Program-made: the position numbers and the translations under genes
Shown here: positions 11,204 to 21,722 of the stretch, in pieces
Layout: each line of letters starts with the position of its first letter
Numbering within the stretch: the first letter of the stretch is position 1
NCBI RefSeq assembly: GCF_027595985.1
Contig: NC_073302.1
Span: 407,566,503 to 407,630,502, forward strand
Direction: 5' to 3'
Length of the DNA: 64,000 bases
DNA from: Sorex araneus
Taxonomy: Eukaryota > Chordata > Mammalia > Eulipotyphla > Soricidae
The notes under the pieces: model-generated
The model's input: the letters and a program-made list of their open reading frames with translations, nothing else
The model's database searches: none
What the model was told of the DNA's origin: nothing

Positions 11204-11389
11204 CTTTTTTTTTTTTTTTTTGCTTTTTGGGTCACAACCGGCGATGCACAGAGGTTACTCCTGGCTCATGCACTCAGGAATTACTCCTGGCCGTGCTCGG
11301 GAGACCATATGGGATGCTGGGAATCGAACCCGGGTCAGCAGCATGCAAGGCAAATGCCCTACCCGCTGGGCTATTCCTCCAGCCCTACA
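11204..11389 (-). mobile_element. SOR-type SINE, young
   Basis: Antisense, with a T-run (the A-tail) at ~11,206-11,220, then the full body to the head at 11,386. A 9-bp duplication ttattcata flanks it (11,195-11,203 and 11,390-11,398). Confidence 0.88.
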
Positions 11390-11605
11390 TTATTCATATC
11401 TTAAATAGGCTTAAAACTCTACTTTTAATTGGCATGAATATGTACACAATACTTGAAAGAATGATGTGCAGAAAAACTATTTCAATAATATGGTTACTAA
11501 CTCCATTATCAATAAGGTCATTAAAATATTTCCACTTTCAAATACAAAAAAAAATCATGAAATAAAAATTAACAATGGTTTTGTTGAACTTAAGAATTGC
11601 AACTC

Positions 11606-11765
11606 CTTGGGCAGAAGAGATAGACCACCGGGTCAGGTGCTTTCCCTGCTCATGTCCAACCCCAGTTCCACCCCCAGCATCCCATATTGTCCCCTAAGCC
11701 ATGTCAGCGGTTATGCCTGAGATCAGAGCCAGAAGTAAACCCTGTGCAGCTGCACGTGCACCACT
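11606..11765 (+). mobile_element. diverged SOR-type SINE
   Basis: Sense copy recognisable from 'agcatcccatattgtcccct' and 'cagagccagaagtaa'. The head is strongly mutated. Confidence 0.65.
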
Positions 11766-11878
11766 CTCCCTTGCCCCTCTTTCCCCGAAAAAAACAAACT
11801 GCAACTATCAAAAAGTAACAAACAGTATGAATATCTAAGCTTCACTAAAGAAGAATATGGTAGCTTTTATGTAACTTA

Positions 11879-12075
11879 GCACTGTAGCACTGTCTTCCCA
11901 TTGTTCATTGACAGGCACCAGTAATGTCTCCATTGTGAGACTTGTTGTTACTGTTCTTGGCATATCAAATAAGCCAGGGGTAGCTTGCCAGGCTTTCCAA
12001 GAGGGACAGAGGAATCAAACCCGGTCAGCCTCATGTACAGCAAATGCCCTACCTGCTGTGGTATCGCTCCAGTTC
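11879..12075 (-). mobile_element. composite SINE with RTE-like tail
   Basis: Begins (as the 3' tail) with gcactgtagcactgtc repeats and ends with the head 'gtggtatcgctccagttc'. The 11-bp duplication tatgtaactta at 11,868-11,878 and 12,076-12,086 marks a clean insertion. Confidence 0.85.
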
Positions 12076-12121
12076 TATGTAACTTAATATACTGAAAAGT
12101 ATCTTCTGTTCTAAAATGCAT

Positions 12122-12287
12122 AGTGGGGCTGATAGTACAGAGGCTAAAGTGCTTCCCAGTTCAAAGAGCCAGTCCTGGTTCGATCTCTGGTACTGCATAT
12201 GGTCCCCCAAGCACTGCCAGAAATATCTCCGAGCACAGAGTTTGGAGGAAGCCCTGAGGACTGCCATATGTGGCCCAAAAAAACAAA
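12122..12287 (+). mobile_element. diverged SOR-type SINE
   Basis: Sense copy with 'tggttcgatctctggtact', 'catatggtcccccaagcac' and a terminal 'tggcccaaaaaaac'. Confidence 0.75.
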
Positions 12288-12552
12288 TGAAAAAAGCAAG
12301 AAATAGTTAATGTCAAAATACATCAGTTTTACTAATTATATTAATGGGTGATTTACAACACAGAAAAGAGAACATTTATCATACTGTACCTCCTTGCATG
12401 GGACAATTACAAAATACACGTTACGACATGGAAAATAGAAGCAAAACAAACAAACCCATAAATAAAAAATCACTGTTTTCTATATTTTGAGAGGAGGTTT
12501 ATTGGCATTTTAATGTCAAGACAAAAAATCAGATTCAAGAAACTAGAATTAC

Positions 12553-12702
12553 CTTGACAGCCACTCCTTTTCCTTCAGGAAATTCTAGAAGATGAAAGGT
12601 GAGTTCTTCAACCCTAGTAATGCACAGTTTGGGGTCCGTTGTTCTTCTCAATGACTGAACCAATGCCCGGGTTCTATTGTCAATACTCACTCTTGCAATA
12701 AT
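12553..12702 (-). CDS. PNPLA8: PNPLA8 internal coding exon (partial gene)
   Basis: 150 bases, exactly 50 codons in phase 0, translating from IIARVSIDNRTRALVQSL to the end EGKGVAVK. I recognise this as the PNPLA8 segment after the N-terminal exon (human residues roughly 400-450). The acceptor is 'ctttccag' above 12,702 and the donor is GT at 12,552-12,551. It lies 166 bp downstream of the larger exon. The following exons, with the ankyrin-like linker and the patatin catalytic core (GGGTRG, GVSTG), were not found on the minus strand of 1-12,550 and must lie beyond the left edge. Confidence 0.92.
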
Positions 12703-12866
12703 CTGGAAAGACATAATACATGTGTGTGACTAAAATATAAAACTGCTCTAGGAATACCAAAAAAAAAAAAAAAACAGTAAAAAGTTTCTTAGGTCTCATT
12801 TAAGTGAATGAAATGTTAACTCGAAGCAAAAAATTTAATAAACCTTAAGATCACATGAAATAACTT

Positions 12867-12868
12867 GC
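12867..12868 (-). promoter_or_regulatory. PNPLA8: noncanonical GC splice donor of PNPLA8
   Basis: The coding exon ends ...GAAAAG followed by gcaagt (minus strand), which is the strong AG|GCAAGT context typical of the minority GC-AG introns. The acceptor of the next exon is a normal AG, and joining the two restores the known PNPLA8 reading frame. Confidence 0.85.
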
Positions 12869-13924
12869 CTTTTCCCGTTGAAGAGATAAACGTTTTTTCT
12901 CCTCTGTATTTTTCTCTTTGCTGGCAGCCTGCTCCACCTTAACACTTTCTTCTTGTTCTTCTGGCTGACTCTTTGAGTCATACTTTAATTTGGGGACAAG
13001 TCCACCAATATAACCACCGACTAAAGCTTGCACACCTTCAGTGGGACGAGAAAGGAAGTTGGCAATGCTTTGCTTGGTAGAGACTGGGGGTACCTCGGGG
13101 ACCCTGCTGGCACTTCCGGGCTTGTCCACGGTGTGTAAAGACTGTGAGTCCAGCTTCTCATCACTCAGGACACTGCGATCTGGAGAACTAGGTTTCTTGT
13201 CAGCTTTTATACCTTCATCTTCTAATTTGTCCAGGGAATGCTTACTGTCCTTCTTTTCAGACATTTTCCACTGACGCTTAAAGTATGAATTTATATGATT
13301 TGATAAGAAATAAAACGATTCTCCAAATTTCGTGGTTATACTACTTGTATAATGAAAAAGGCTATGTTTACCGATATCTTCGTCTTTATCAATTACAGGA
13401 CTTCTCTTTTCTGGAAAAGAACTTTTGTCTGTGGATTGGTCTCTGTACTTATTCAGAGATTCGGTGGTTCTCTCAACATTTTTCTGTTTCAACCAGCCAC
13501 TATCTGATACTTTTCTTAATATCCCAGATCTTGGCTTAAATTGAGCTAAACGTGAGATCATTTCATTCCCATTGCCAAAAACAGCCTTTGAAACGGAGTT
13601 CAAAGTACTTTTAATACGGGACATACGAATGTTCCCTTTTGTAAGTCCTTTGGGAGCAGAAGTACTAAGTTTCAAAATTCCAATATGGAAAGCATGGTTG
13701 CCTGAAGAATAACAGTGCTTACTACAAGAATGTGCTTCCCTTTTGGTCCATTTACATCTTACTTTGCTTGCATGAAAACCTCTTTGTAGACTGATGTGGC
13801 TTATCCTCCAGTAATATTTAGGTGAGCACAAGAAATACAGTTGCTTGTTTCTCTGCTTCCCACAAAGACTTCTTGCATTACTAAGGAGGTAAATATATAT
13901 ATCTATAGTCAAATTAACAGACAT
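12869..13924 (-). CDS. PNPLA8: PNPLA8 first coding exon (iPLA2-gamma N-terminal half)
   Basis: 352 codons from ATG at 13,924 to the splice junction after ...SLQREK. The protein is very close to human calcium-independent phospholipase A2-gamma, which hydrolyses membrane phospholipids in mitochondria and peroxisomes. The N-terminus is basic and hydroxyl-rich, fitting mitochondrial import. Met codons at residues 1, 101, 122 and 221 sit at the positions used as alternative starts in the human protein. Conserved blocks include SIANFLSRPTEG and GYIGGLVPKLKYDSKSQ. The catalytic patatin domain is not encoded here. A GC donor at the exon end leads to the 150-bp exon. The 5' UTR structure upstream of 13,924 is unresolved. 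Confidence 0.95.
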
Positions 13925-14164
13925 AACTTAAGAATCATTTATTTTCTATAGGTTATGACTTTCACTTCATTCCTGAATGCTTCACTTAGAAATGCCATAA
14001 TTCATGGTCTTACCTGAAATGGCAAGAAAAAAAAAATTAGATGTGAGGAAACGGAAATGGGATATAGACAATATATCCCTATTTGCAAACTCTGCTTAAT
14101 GTATTTCCATTGTTGCAAATACATATCTCACTTTTAAGCTAAAAGGAAATAATTGAGTTTTTGA

Positions 14165-14440
14165 GGGGGCATATGCTGCCCCCGCCCACGTGCTGCTTGC
14201 AACCACATGGCTGAGCACATGTGTCGCCCAAGCACATATGTTGCCCACATCTCCCCTCTTGAGATGTGTACTTTCATGCTTCCACATCTAATGCTGAGGC
14301 TGTGTAGATCCATGTTCTTCGCAGAAGCCCAAGTTCTCTCTTGAGCATGTTACACTTTCTCACTTTCTCTCCCTCCTTCCCCTTCCTAAAAACCTCCAAA
14401 CAAAACCGTTTTTACTTCAAAAAAGAAAAGAAAAGAAATG
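14165..14440 (+). mobile_element. LTR-like repeat, partial copy
   Basis: Shares blocks with 33,380-33,620: 'gtgctgcttgc', 'gcacatgtgtcgcc', 'acatctcccctcttgagatg', a pyrimidine-rich stretch and 'aacctccaaa'. It looks like the promoter-to-poly(A) part of an LTR. The family is not named. Confidence 0.55.
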
Positions 14441-14589
14441 AATGAGGCTGTTTCACCACAAAACTCAATGAATAAAGTAATGAGCAGCAGGATATTTCTG
14501 GAGAATTAATTTACAGAAGCCACCTACAACACTTAACCCAATATGTCATTTAAATACTACGCCTTTTTTACTATTAAATTCTTGACTAG

Positions 14590-14850
14590 TTCACGTGACA
14601 CTACACCTTCAAGTCCTTTGAAGAAAAGGATCAGGTCTTATATTCTAGCGTCCTTCATTTGTATATCTGTGGACCAGTCCAGGGACCAACATTTACAACC
14701 AAAATCAGTGTTTTTCAACCTTTCTATACCTGCAACTGGCTGTTGACCATGAAGACCTCAGTTACACTTCATTCAGTGGAAATCTATTTACAGAGCATTT
14801 CATCTATACCAGAGATGATGCTAGATGCTATGACAAGACTATAAAGACAA
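14590..14850. other. unassigned sequence, possible old DNA-transposon remnant
   Basis: Contains 'cagtgtttttcaacctttc' at ~14,707-14,725, resembling the termini of nonautonomous hAT (Charlie/MER) elements. No matching opposite terminus was found. Confidence 0.25.
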
Positions 14851-14894
14851 ATAGGTATTAGCGAACTTCTTATCTAGAGGTAGAGATAGCCATG

Positions 14895-15062
14895 TAAAAC
14901 CCAGGAGAGAGATAGTACAGTAGGTAAGGCCATTGCCTTGCAGTGGTCAACCTGGGTTGATCCTCCGCACCCCACAGATTCCGCCAAGCCCACCAAATGC
15001 AATCCCTGGGTACAGAACCAGTAGTAAGCCCTGAACACTGTCAGGTATGGCCCAAAGAAAGA
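14895..15062 (+). mobile_element. diverged SOR-type SINE
   Basis: Sense: 'gagagagatagtacagtaggtaa' head (partly changed), 'aacctgggttgatcctccg' and a terminal 'aggtatggcccaaag'. Confidence 0.75.
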
Positions 15063-15172
15063 GAACAAGAGGTTAAAACAAAAAACCTACTGTGGCTGTC
15101 CCAAAGATGACCGTCTGAACTAAAATCCTTATAAAACTGTGTGCACATATCATTTTAAACTACCCTCATTAG

Positions 15173-15260
15173 GGGGTTCCAGAGATATCACTCAGTGGTA
15201 GAGAGTCTGCCTACATGTGTGAGGTCTCCAGTTAGCTCCCCAGCACCCCCACATTGTCTC
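15173..15260 (+). mobile_element. old SINE head fragment
   Basis: 'ccagagatatcactcagtgg' and 'gtctgcctacatgtgtgagg' resemble a worn tRNA-type head. The rest of the body is not convincing. Confidence 0.4.
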
Positions 15261-15389
15261 TGAATGTGATCCCGGCCTGCAATCAACTATATGGCTCCAC
15301 AATACACCACAATCAAGTGCTAAGTATTGTAAGTGTTTCACCCAGTGTATCACAATAATAAAGGGAGGGAAAGATAAAATTTTTTCATT

Positions 15390-15546
15390 CTGGGACCATA
15401 GCAATAGTACAGGGGTAGGACGCTTGTCTTACACACAGCCAACCCACATTCAATCCCTTGTGCCACATATGGTTCCCTGAGCCATGCCAGGAGTGACTGA
15501 GTACAGTTAGGAGTAAACCCTGAGCACCATGGAGTGCAGCCCCCAA
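15390..15546 (+). mobile_element. diverged SOR-type SINE
   Basis: Sense: 'gaccatagcaatagtacagg', 'catatggttccctgagcc', 'aggagtaaaccctgagca', ending in a CAAA-rich tail. Confidence 0.75.
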
Positions 15547-15754
15547 ACAAACAAACAAAAATACTTAAAATTCCAAAACATAATTAAGTGAAATAGCCAA
15601 GTGTTTGGAAGGGGAAAAAGAAAAACAAACCTATCTCTTAGGTTTTTCAACAAGTCCTCAGGATCTGCAGTCAAGGTTAGAAAGTGAACTAACACAAAAG
15701 CACTTAAATTCCCCAAACAAGTAACTATCTGATGAAATACATTAAAGAACTTAA

Positions 15755-16100
15755 CAGATAAGGGACAAAAGCAACCCTACAGTGGGTAGGGCACCTGTCT
15801 TGCACCAACCAGGCTCAGATTCCATCCTGTTCCCCCAAATGGTCCCCTAGGCCCTGCCAGGAGTGATCCCTGAGGGCAGAGGCTGAAGTAAGCCCCAGCA
15901 CTGCTGGGTGTGGCCCAAAAACCAAAGTACCACCAAACAACCAAGAGTGCATAGCCAATAAGGCGCCTGCCCAGGCCTAGCAAACAGACAAGGACCAGGT
16001 TCACTACTCTGCAGGCACCTCCTATAGTCCCCGACGCCCTCCAGGAATGATCCCTGAGCACAGGGCCAGGAGTAAGCCACATGCGCAACAAGGTCAAAAT
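15755..16100 (+). mobile_element. two adjacent diverged SOR-type SINEs
   Basis: The first copy runs ~15,755-15,922 ('cagtgggtagggcacctgtc', 'gggtgtggcccaaaaacc'). The second runs ~15,935-16,100 ('cccaggcctagcaaac', 'cctccaggaatgatccctga', 'ggccaggagtaagcc'). Confidence 0.65.
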
Positions 16101-16471
16101 TTTAAATTTTTTATAAAAGGTAAGATTTAAAAAAAAAAAAGGACAGTGGGAAAGGTTTCCAGAGAAATCACAGGTCTGACCTACATCATGTTATTCCAAC
16201 ATCACAGAGACCTAGGAAAATGGGAACTAGAGCTGGTGTGCCCCTTGGAATTTGGCAGAGTGTCACCTGAAACTACCTTGATCACACATCCAGAGCTCAG
16301 GACAAGTGAGGCCCCCACACAAAGCAACTGCCACTACAGGTTAACGAATATTCTACATTACAAAATGTGCAAGGAAGTGAACCATTACCTCAAGAGAACA
16401 CCAATAAAAATGGCCAAAAGGAAAAACTGTCTAAACAAAATTAGAACTAGAAAAAAATATTAAACATTTAA

Positions 16472-16498
16472 AACACTAAACATTTAATGTTTAGTGTT
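16472..16498. repeat. 12-bp inverted repeat in AT-rich DNA
   Basis: Arms aacactaaacat (16,472-16,483) and its complement (16,487-16,498) with a 3-base loop, just left of the SINE inverted pair. Confidence 0.7.
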
Positions 16499-16537
16499 AA
16501 AATCATTTAAAAATTTTAAAATGTTTAACATTAAAAT

Positions 16538-16617
16538 CTTTTTTTTTTTTTTTGCTTGTTGGGTCACACCCGGCAATGCTCAGGGGTTACTCCTGGCTCG
16601 GCACTCAGGAATTACCC
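16538..16617 (-). mobile_element. SOR-type SINE, 3' end only, inverted relative to its neighbour
   Basis: T-run then 'gcttgttgggtcacacccgg' to 'ggcactcaggaattac', where it stops abruptly. It shares the unusual AACAAGC terminal variant with the sense SINE at 16,694-16,880. Confidence 0.8.
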
Positions 16618-16682
16618 TGTAAGTCTGTAACTGTCTCACGGTGATTCACTAATAAAATAAAATTAAATTTAAAAAAATAAAG
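16618..16682 (+). mobile_element. L1 3'-terminal fragment
   Basis: 'aagtctgtaactgtctcac', 'ggtgattcactaat' and an A-rich tail match the last ~60 bp of the L1 at 10,860-10,960. It sits between the two SINE arms. Confidence 0.8.
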
Positions 16683-16693
16683 TATCTGTTGAT

Positions 16694-16880
16694 GGGGCTG
16701 GAGCGATAGCAAAGCGGGGAGGGTGTTTGCCTTGCACGGGGCCATGCCGGGTTCGATTCCCAGCATCCCATATGGTCCCCTGAGCACCGCCAGGGGTAAT
16801 TCCTGAGTGCAGAGCCAGGGGTGACCACTGAGCATCGCCGGGTGTGACCCAACAAGCAAAAAAAAAAAAAAAAAAAATCA
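16694..16880 (+). mobile_element. SOR-type SINE, young, sense
   Basis: Near-consensus copy from 'ggggctggagcgatagc' to 'gggtgtgacccaacaagc' and an A-run. It forms the right arm of an ~80-bp inverted repeat with 16,538-16,617. Confidence 0.9.
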
Positions 16881-17102
16881 AGATTTAACAAAAAACAAGA
16901 AGGCTAAAGAGGGGAAGGGGAAGAAATGCACAAAAAGAGAAAAGAGATTAAAAAAAATTTTTTTGGAAACAGAAACTCCAGCTACATGCTAGTAATTTGC
17001 CACACCTATGATACAGTGACAAGGAACAGGTGGAAACAGAGATGAGGGGTAATGATGGACTTATATGATCAGACCTAAATACCCAGAAGAAAGCAAATGA
17101 AC

Positions 17103-17255
17103 TTTTTTTGGGAGGTGGGGGGGTCACACCTGGCAATGCTCAGGGGTTACTCCTGGCTCTGCACTCAGAAGTTATTCCTGGCCTAGCCGTAAACAGAGTA
17201 CATGTCATGTATATATTAGGGCCTGGGTTTGATCCCTGACACTGAAAAAAAAAAA
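17103..17255 (-). mobile_element. rearranged SOR-type SINE
   Basis: The left half is antisense ('gtcacacctggcaatgctca', 'ggctctgcactcagaagtta'). At ~17,221 a sense-looking piece 'gggcctgggtttgatccctg' plus an A-run follows, so two copies or an internal inversion. Confidence 0.6.
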
Positions 17256-17504
17256 AAGTCAGCAGAAAAAGAAAAGTTTGGAAATATGAGCTTTGTCTAT
17301 TCAAGAATGGCAAGAATAAGATGGCTCAGGGAAGTAGAAATGGGAAAATTGACACAGACAAGCAGAGATAAGAGTCAGGCAGAAGACAGAACCACATCAG
17401 CCTAGATGGCAATAGAGGTCTGCATTGCTTCCTTTCAACCTACACCCATTGCCACTATTAGGCCATGACAAACTCACCTCTTAACTTGGCATACAAAGCC
17501 AAAG

Positions 17505-17530
17505 TAAAAATAAATAAATAAATAAATAAA
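17505..17530 (+). repeat. (AAAT)n microsatellite
   Basis: Short tetranucleotide run without an attached SINE body. Confidence 0.8.
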
Positions 17531-17689
17531 TTTCAAAAACACTGAACAATTTTGTGATACCTTAACACACCTCTCAGAAATTACAAAGATCAAGCAGGAA
17601 TTATTTAATTATTATAGTCTACAAAATTAAGTTCAACTAAAATATTCCCAAATCACAACACAGCAAATACAGATACATTTTGTTTGTTT

Positions 17690-17803
17690 GTTTCCACAGG
17701 GATCATTCCTAGAAGAGCTCAGGGGACATATGAGGTGTCAGAGACCAAGTCCAAACTGGCAGCATTCAAGGCCTTACCTCCTGTACTATCTCTCCATCCC
17801 TAG
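17690..17803 (-). mobile_element. old SINE fragment
   Basis: Antisense: 'agagctcaggggacatatga', 'ctgtactatctctcc'. Confidence 0.6.
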
Positions 17804-17873
17804 GCACAACTTCTTAGAGTAAATTCAAGTGGAGCAAACGTTAAATTACAAAAATATATAAGAATGTAAAGTG

Positions 17874-18040
17874 GGGGCTGGAGTAACAGTAAAGTGGGTA
17901 GGGTCCCTGCCTGGAAGGGTCCCATCCCCAGTACTATTTATGGTATTCTGAGCTTGTCAGGAGTGATACCTGAGCACAGTGCCAGTGAAAGCCCAGAGTA
18001 CTGCTGGGTTTGGTTCCCCATTTTTTTTTTTTTTAATGTG
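17874..18040 (+). mobile_element. diverged SOR-type SINE
   Basis: Sense: 'gggggctggagtaacagtaa', 'gtcaggagtgatacctgagc', then a T-run where an A-tail would be expected. Confidence 0.7.
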
Positions 18041-18099
18041 AAGAGCAAGGTGTTACCATGAACTGAGAAATGGGCTTGGAAAACTTTAAATGCAATGGG

Positions 18100-18230
18100 A
18101 GGGAAGGACAGCTAGTACAGTGTAGGGCCCTGCCTTGCATGCTACCCTGGGTTTGATCCCCAGAATCCCATAAGGTCTCTCTGAGCCTGCCAGTAGTAAT
18201 CCCTAAGCACCACCTGTTGTGGTGCCCAAT
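18100..18230 (+). mobile_element. diverged SOR-type SINE
   Basis: Sense: 'agctagtacagtgtaggg', 'gggtttgatccccagaatcc', 'gtagtaatccctaagcacc'. Confidence 0.7.
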
Positions 18231-18240
18231 CCATAAATAA

Positions 18241-18481
18241 GCACTATAGCACTGTCGTCCCGTTGTTCATCGATTTGCTTGAGCACCAGTAGCATCTCCA
18301 TTCTGAGACTTGTTGTTACTGTTTTTGGCATATTGAATATGCCATGGGTAGCTTGCCGGGCTCTGCCGTGCAGGTGGGATACTCTCGGTAGCTTGCCGGG
18401 TTCTCCGAGAAGATGGAGGAATCGAACCCAGGTTGGCCATGGGAAAGGCAAATGCCCTACCCGCTGTACTATCACTCCAGT
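18241..18481 (-). mobile_element. composite SINE with RTE-like tail
   Basis: gcactatagcactgtcgtcc tail, body 'ggtagcttgccgggctctgc', head 'ccgctgtactatcactccag'. It is flanked by ataaataa at 18,233-18,240 and 18,482-18,489. Confidence 0.85.
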
Positions 18482-19139
18482 ATAAATAATTTGGGAGAGT
18501 GATTAGAACAGAGTTTTAGACCTACTACTAGGGAATGGATGGAGTATATGCTAGAAGCAATAAAGAAAATGCTAGGTAGAGACATAATAAATGAATTTAT
18601 GAAGTCATGCATATGTCATGCAATAATGCAAGCACAAAGTGAATGGGGACTGAATGAAAACAACTCTACTAGTATGAAGAAGGTCATTCTTGGCCATCTG
18701 CAAAAGTGGAAAAACCCGCAAGACTTGCTGAAGAGTAAGATGAGGTAAGAAGAGTGAACAGCCAAGACAATTTAGGGGATTTTCACCAGACACCTGGGTA
18801 AAATGTCATTTGTGAATGAAAGACTACTGGGACAGGAGAATCTAACATCTGAGTGACTAACCTCTTGGATTTACAGAATGAATAGCAGGAGATTCAAGTG
18901 GAAATAGACCATAGGATCACAGTGGATATATAATATCGGGCTTACCAAAGTTTACAGTCATATTTCTTATTTTGATACCAAGAATTTGATAAAGAAAAGT
19001 TCCTCTTTCTTGATAAATGCTTATTTTTTCTTATTTGCACACATGAACCAAAGTTTCTGTAACAGTACAGGATATTCACAAACCTACTAAAACATTCTTT
19101 ATGCATCAAAATCTTAACAGTCTGGTTTTTTAAATTTTG

Positions 19140-19290
19140 TTTTGTTTTTTGGGGCCACACCAGCTGGTGCTCAGGGTTTTCTGCTGGCACTGCTAGTGTG
19201 CAGATATCAGGGGGCCAAACGGTGTGCCAGGTAATAAACCTGCCCAGCCACACGCAAAGCAAGTGTCCACCTGTATTATAGCTCCCAACC
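19140..19290 (-). mobile_element. old SINE
   Basis: Antisense: 'ttttttggggccacaccagc', 'ggtgctcagggttttctgct', head 'gtattatagctcccaacccc'. Confidence 0.6.
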
Positions 19291-20229
19291 CCAATACTCT
19301 GGTTTTAAGAGAACAAACCATGGAGCCAAAGAGTGCCATCCACAGTAAGTAAGAGGACATCTTCCAAAAATAAAAGGAATCAGTGAAAAGATACCCTGAA
19401 ACAATCGGGACAAAGTCCAAGTTCTGAAAACTAAGGGGCAATGAACAAAGTAAAATATTAAGACATGGGAGAGAGGAATTTTAGAACCAAGACATGACAG
19501 AATTGGAAGATGTCTAGAGCTAAGAGATCTAACTCTGACATTTTCACAAGCGTACGCTCCAAAAAAATTTTTTTAAACAATATATACTCTACCACAATTA
19601 CTGTCATTACTGGGGGGGAAAGAAAACAACTCTAAGTACTACCTGTCCTTTTTATCAACTTTGTGGAGCAGGTAACTATCTAAACTAGTAAAATCAATCC
19701 TTTCATCCATAGCACTCAATAAAAAAAAATATTTCATTCAAAATTTTTATTTGTCTCATACAAATACTGCAAAAACAAGATAAACATTAATAACTGAATT
19801 AATGAAAAATCACGAACAAGTTCTTATACTGAAAGTATAACATGCAGAAGAAATTAACAAAAGAATTAGAAGTTTGAAACTGCCTCATCAGAAGCGTAAA
19901 CTCGTTAACTTAACAAACTTTAAAATTCAAGGCTTTAAACATTCCTCTTATTTCAGTTTTCAACAGTTTCTCAATACACTGAAGAAGTGCCATCTGCAAT
20001 CAAAACTGCAGAGCCAGTACGCAACTGTTTACAGGAAGAAAAAACCAATGGGATCTGATAATCCCTTAAGATGCATCCCTTCCCAGCTTTTCCTAGAAGT
20101 CATCACTTTCCTTTAGGGTTGTCACCCAAGTGTCCCAGAGACACCAGTTTCCTTCCAGCAAAAAGACAGCACTTGACAAGGCCTGTGGAAGCGCGGCAAC
20201 TCCAGGATTGAATACACCTATCCCCTCGC
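19291..20229. other. PNPLA8 5' intron or UTR region, no gene seen
   Basis: Unique-looking AT-rich sequence that becomes GC-rich towards the CpG island. The short plus-strand open frames have no family match. Confidence 0.5.
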
Positions 20230-21060
20230 CAGCGCACTCACCTGCAGACGCCTAACCTAGTGCCGCGCTCAAGAGTTACGAAGTGGGGAAGGGTTAAACG
20301 GGAATCGCCGAGAAATGTTTAAAAATAGCAATCAGGAGAATCGGGAACACAGTCGAGGACTGTGGACCTTCCCTAGCGAACTGTCCCGGGAGAAAAACCC
20401 GGGCAGAGCCCCAGATCCCCGGGGGTCACTAGGTTGCAAGTCGAAGGGGTGGGACAGGAAGCGCGAGGCGGGACCAGCGGAACCCAAACAGTTTGCGCGT
20501 CCAGGCCGGCAAAACCCACCCGGGGCTCCAAGGGCGCCGCGCGGCCAGAGGACCCCCAGACTCTCTGGCACGCGCGATCGGGTGGCCTTGCGGGGCCGGG
20601 TGGTGGTGGGGGGTGGCGGTGTCTCGCTGCAGGGACTCCTTTTCGAAGCCGGACCTGCTCCCCACCTTTCCTCTGCAAGTGCCCTTCGCGGAGGAGACCG
20701 GGCGAGACTCGGAGGGCCCCACCGGCGCTGGAGCGACGGGGCTGCCCTCTTCGCCGGCCGGTCATCCCTCCTCCGTCTCCCAGCTGCCACTTACCGGGAA
20801 TGCAGGGCGCGGCGGCACGAGGCGTCGTTCCGGCCCGGGCGTCTAGCCGGGCCAGCCTGCCTCCACCGAGCAGCGCTCCCGGCACGCAAACATCAGCGGC
20901 GGCCGGGCCGCCACCCCCCACTCCCGCCCCCGCTCGGGCCCGCCCCTGGCGGAAGTGACGCACGCTCCGCCGGCGTCCAGCCACTCCCGGCCTTAGCTGG
21001 GGCCCGCGCCTCCCTGTCAATCACCGCTCCTACTCCTCCCCGAGACATGCGCAATGAAGC
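20230..21060 (-). promoter_or_regulatory. PNPLA8: PNPLA8 CpG-island promoter and noncoding first exon(s)
   Basis: Dense CpG region upstream of the PNPLA8 coding exon on the same strand. Two good minus-strand splice donors suggest noncoding first exons: one with the exon end at 20,795 (CCCG|GTAAGT) and one with the exon end at 20,242 (GCAG|GTGAGT). A GGAAGTGACGC motif (ETS site abutting a CRE-like half) lies near 20,951-20,961 and an NRF1-like atgcgcaatg near 21,046. The transcription start is inferred, not seen. Long open frames here on both strands are GC-rich shadows. Confidence 0.7.
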
Positions 21061-21596
21061 AAGACTGAGGACGCTGCTGGCGGGGACGTGGGTGCCTGCA
21101 CGCGCGGGTGGAGCCCGGAGAGGCGTGGTTTGGTGGCTGGCCCAGAGAGTGTGTTTTGCTTTGGGTGTTGTTGTTTTTTTTTCCCTTGCTGGCCTCTGTG
21201 CCCTGTCAACTGAGCTAAGTTTCTAGGCGCGCGCCCGCTGAAAGGCTCGGGTCAGCTCCCTGGCAAGTGTGCGAAGAAGCTGGGGCCCGCGTTGCTGGCT
21301 GTCGCCAGAAGGCGGTGAGAGGCGCGGGTCGTGTGGTCTGATGCTGCTGTCATCGTTCCGGGGCATGACCACCCGGACCACTCTCGAGGGTGCTATCACA
21401 TAAATTATCATGTTGGATGTTAGCCCGGGAACTTAGCAGCTGCTGACCCACAGAGGTCACACACGTAATGCTTAGGAAAAAAATCTGACGTTGCATGCAC
21501 AGCTAGTCTGCAAACGCCAAAGCCTGTTTTCTGTACGTAGTGAGCTGGGAATGAGGTCTAATTTTGTCAGGTATTTAAAAGAAAAAAAAAATCAGT
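21061..21596. other. right flank of the CpG island and unassigned sequence
   Basis: CpG density falls by ~21,400. No exon with a recognisable product was found. Confidence 0.5.
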
Positions 21597-21598
21597 TT

Positions 21599-21722
21599 AG
21601 GGGCCAGAGCTATAGTACAGCGGGCAGATCACTTGTACAAGGCTGACCCCGGTTCAATCCCTGATATACCCTATATGGTTCCCTGAGCCCCTCCAGGTGT
21701 GGCCCAAAACACCAACAACCAA
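21599..21722 (+). mobile_element. shortened SOR-type SINE
   Basis: Sense: 'ggggccagagctatagtaca', 'ccggttcaatccctgat', then directly 'aggtgtggcccaaaac', lacking the central third. Confidence 0.75.

Noticed and set aside
16146-16463. 105-codon plus-strand frame
   Set aside because: It has no recognisable domain and ends in Lys/Asn-rich, AT-driven sequence. It may be an old repeat, but there is not enough to call it a gene.
20315-21226. 303-codon plus-strand open frame (and overlapping minus-strand frames) in the CpG island
   Set aside because: GC-rich islands lack stop codons by composition. There are no domains, no frame conservation, and competing long frames occur on both strands.
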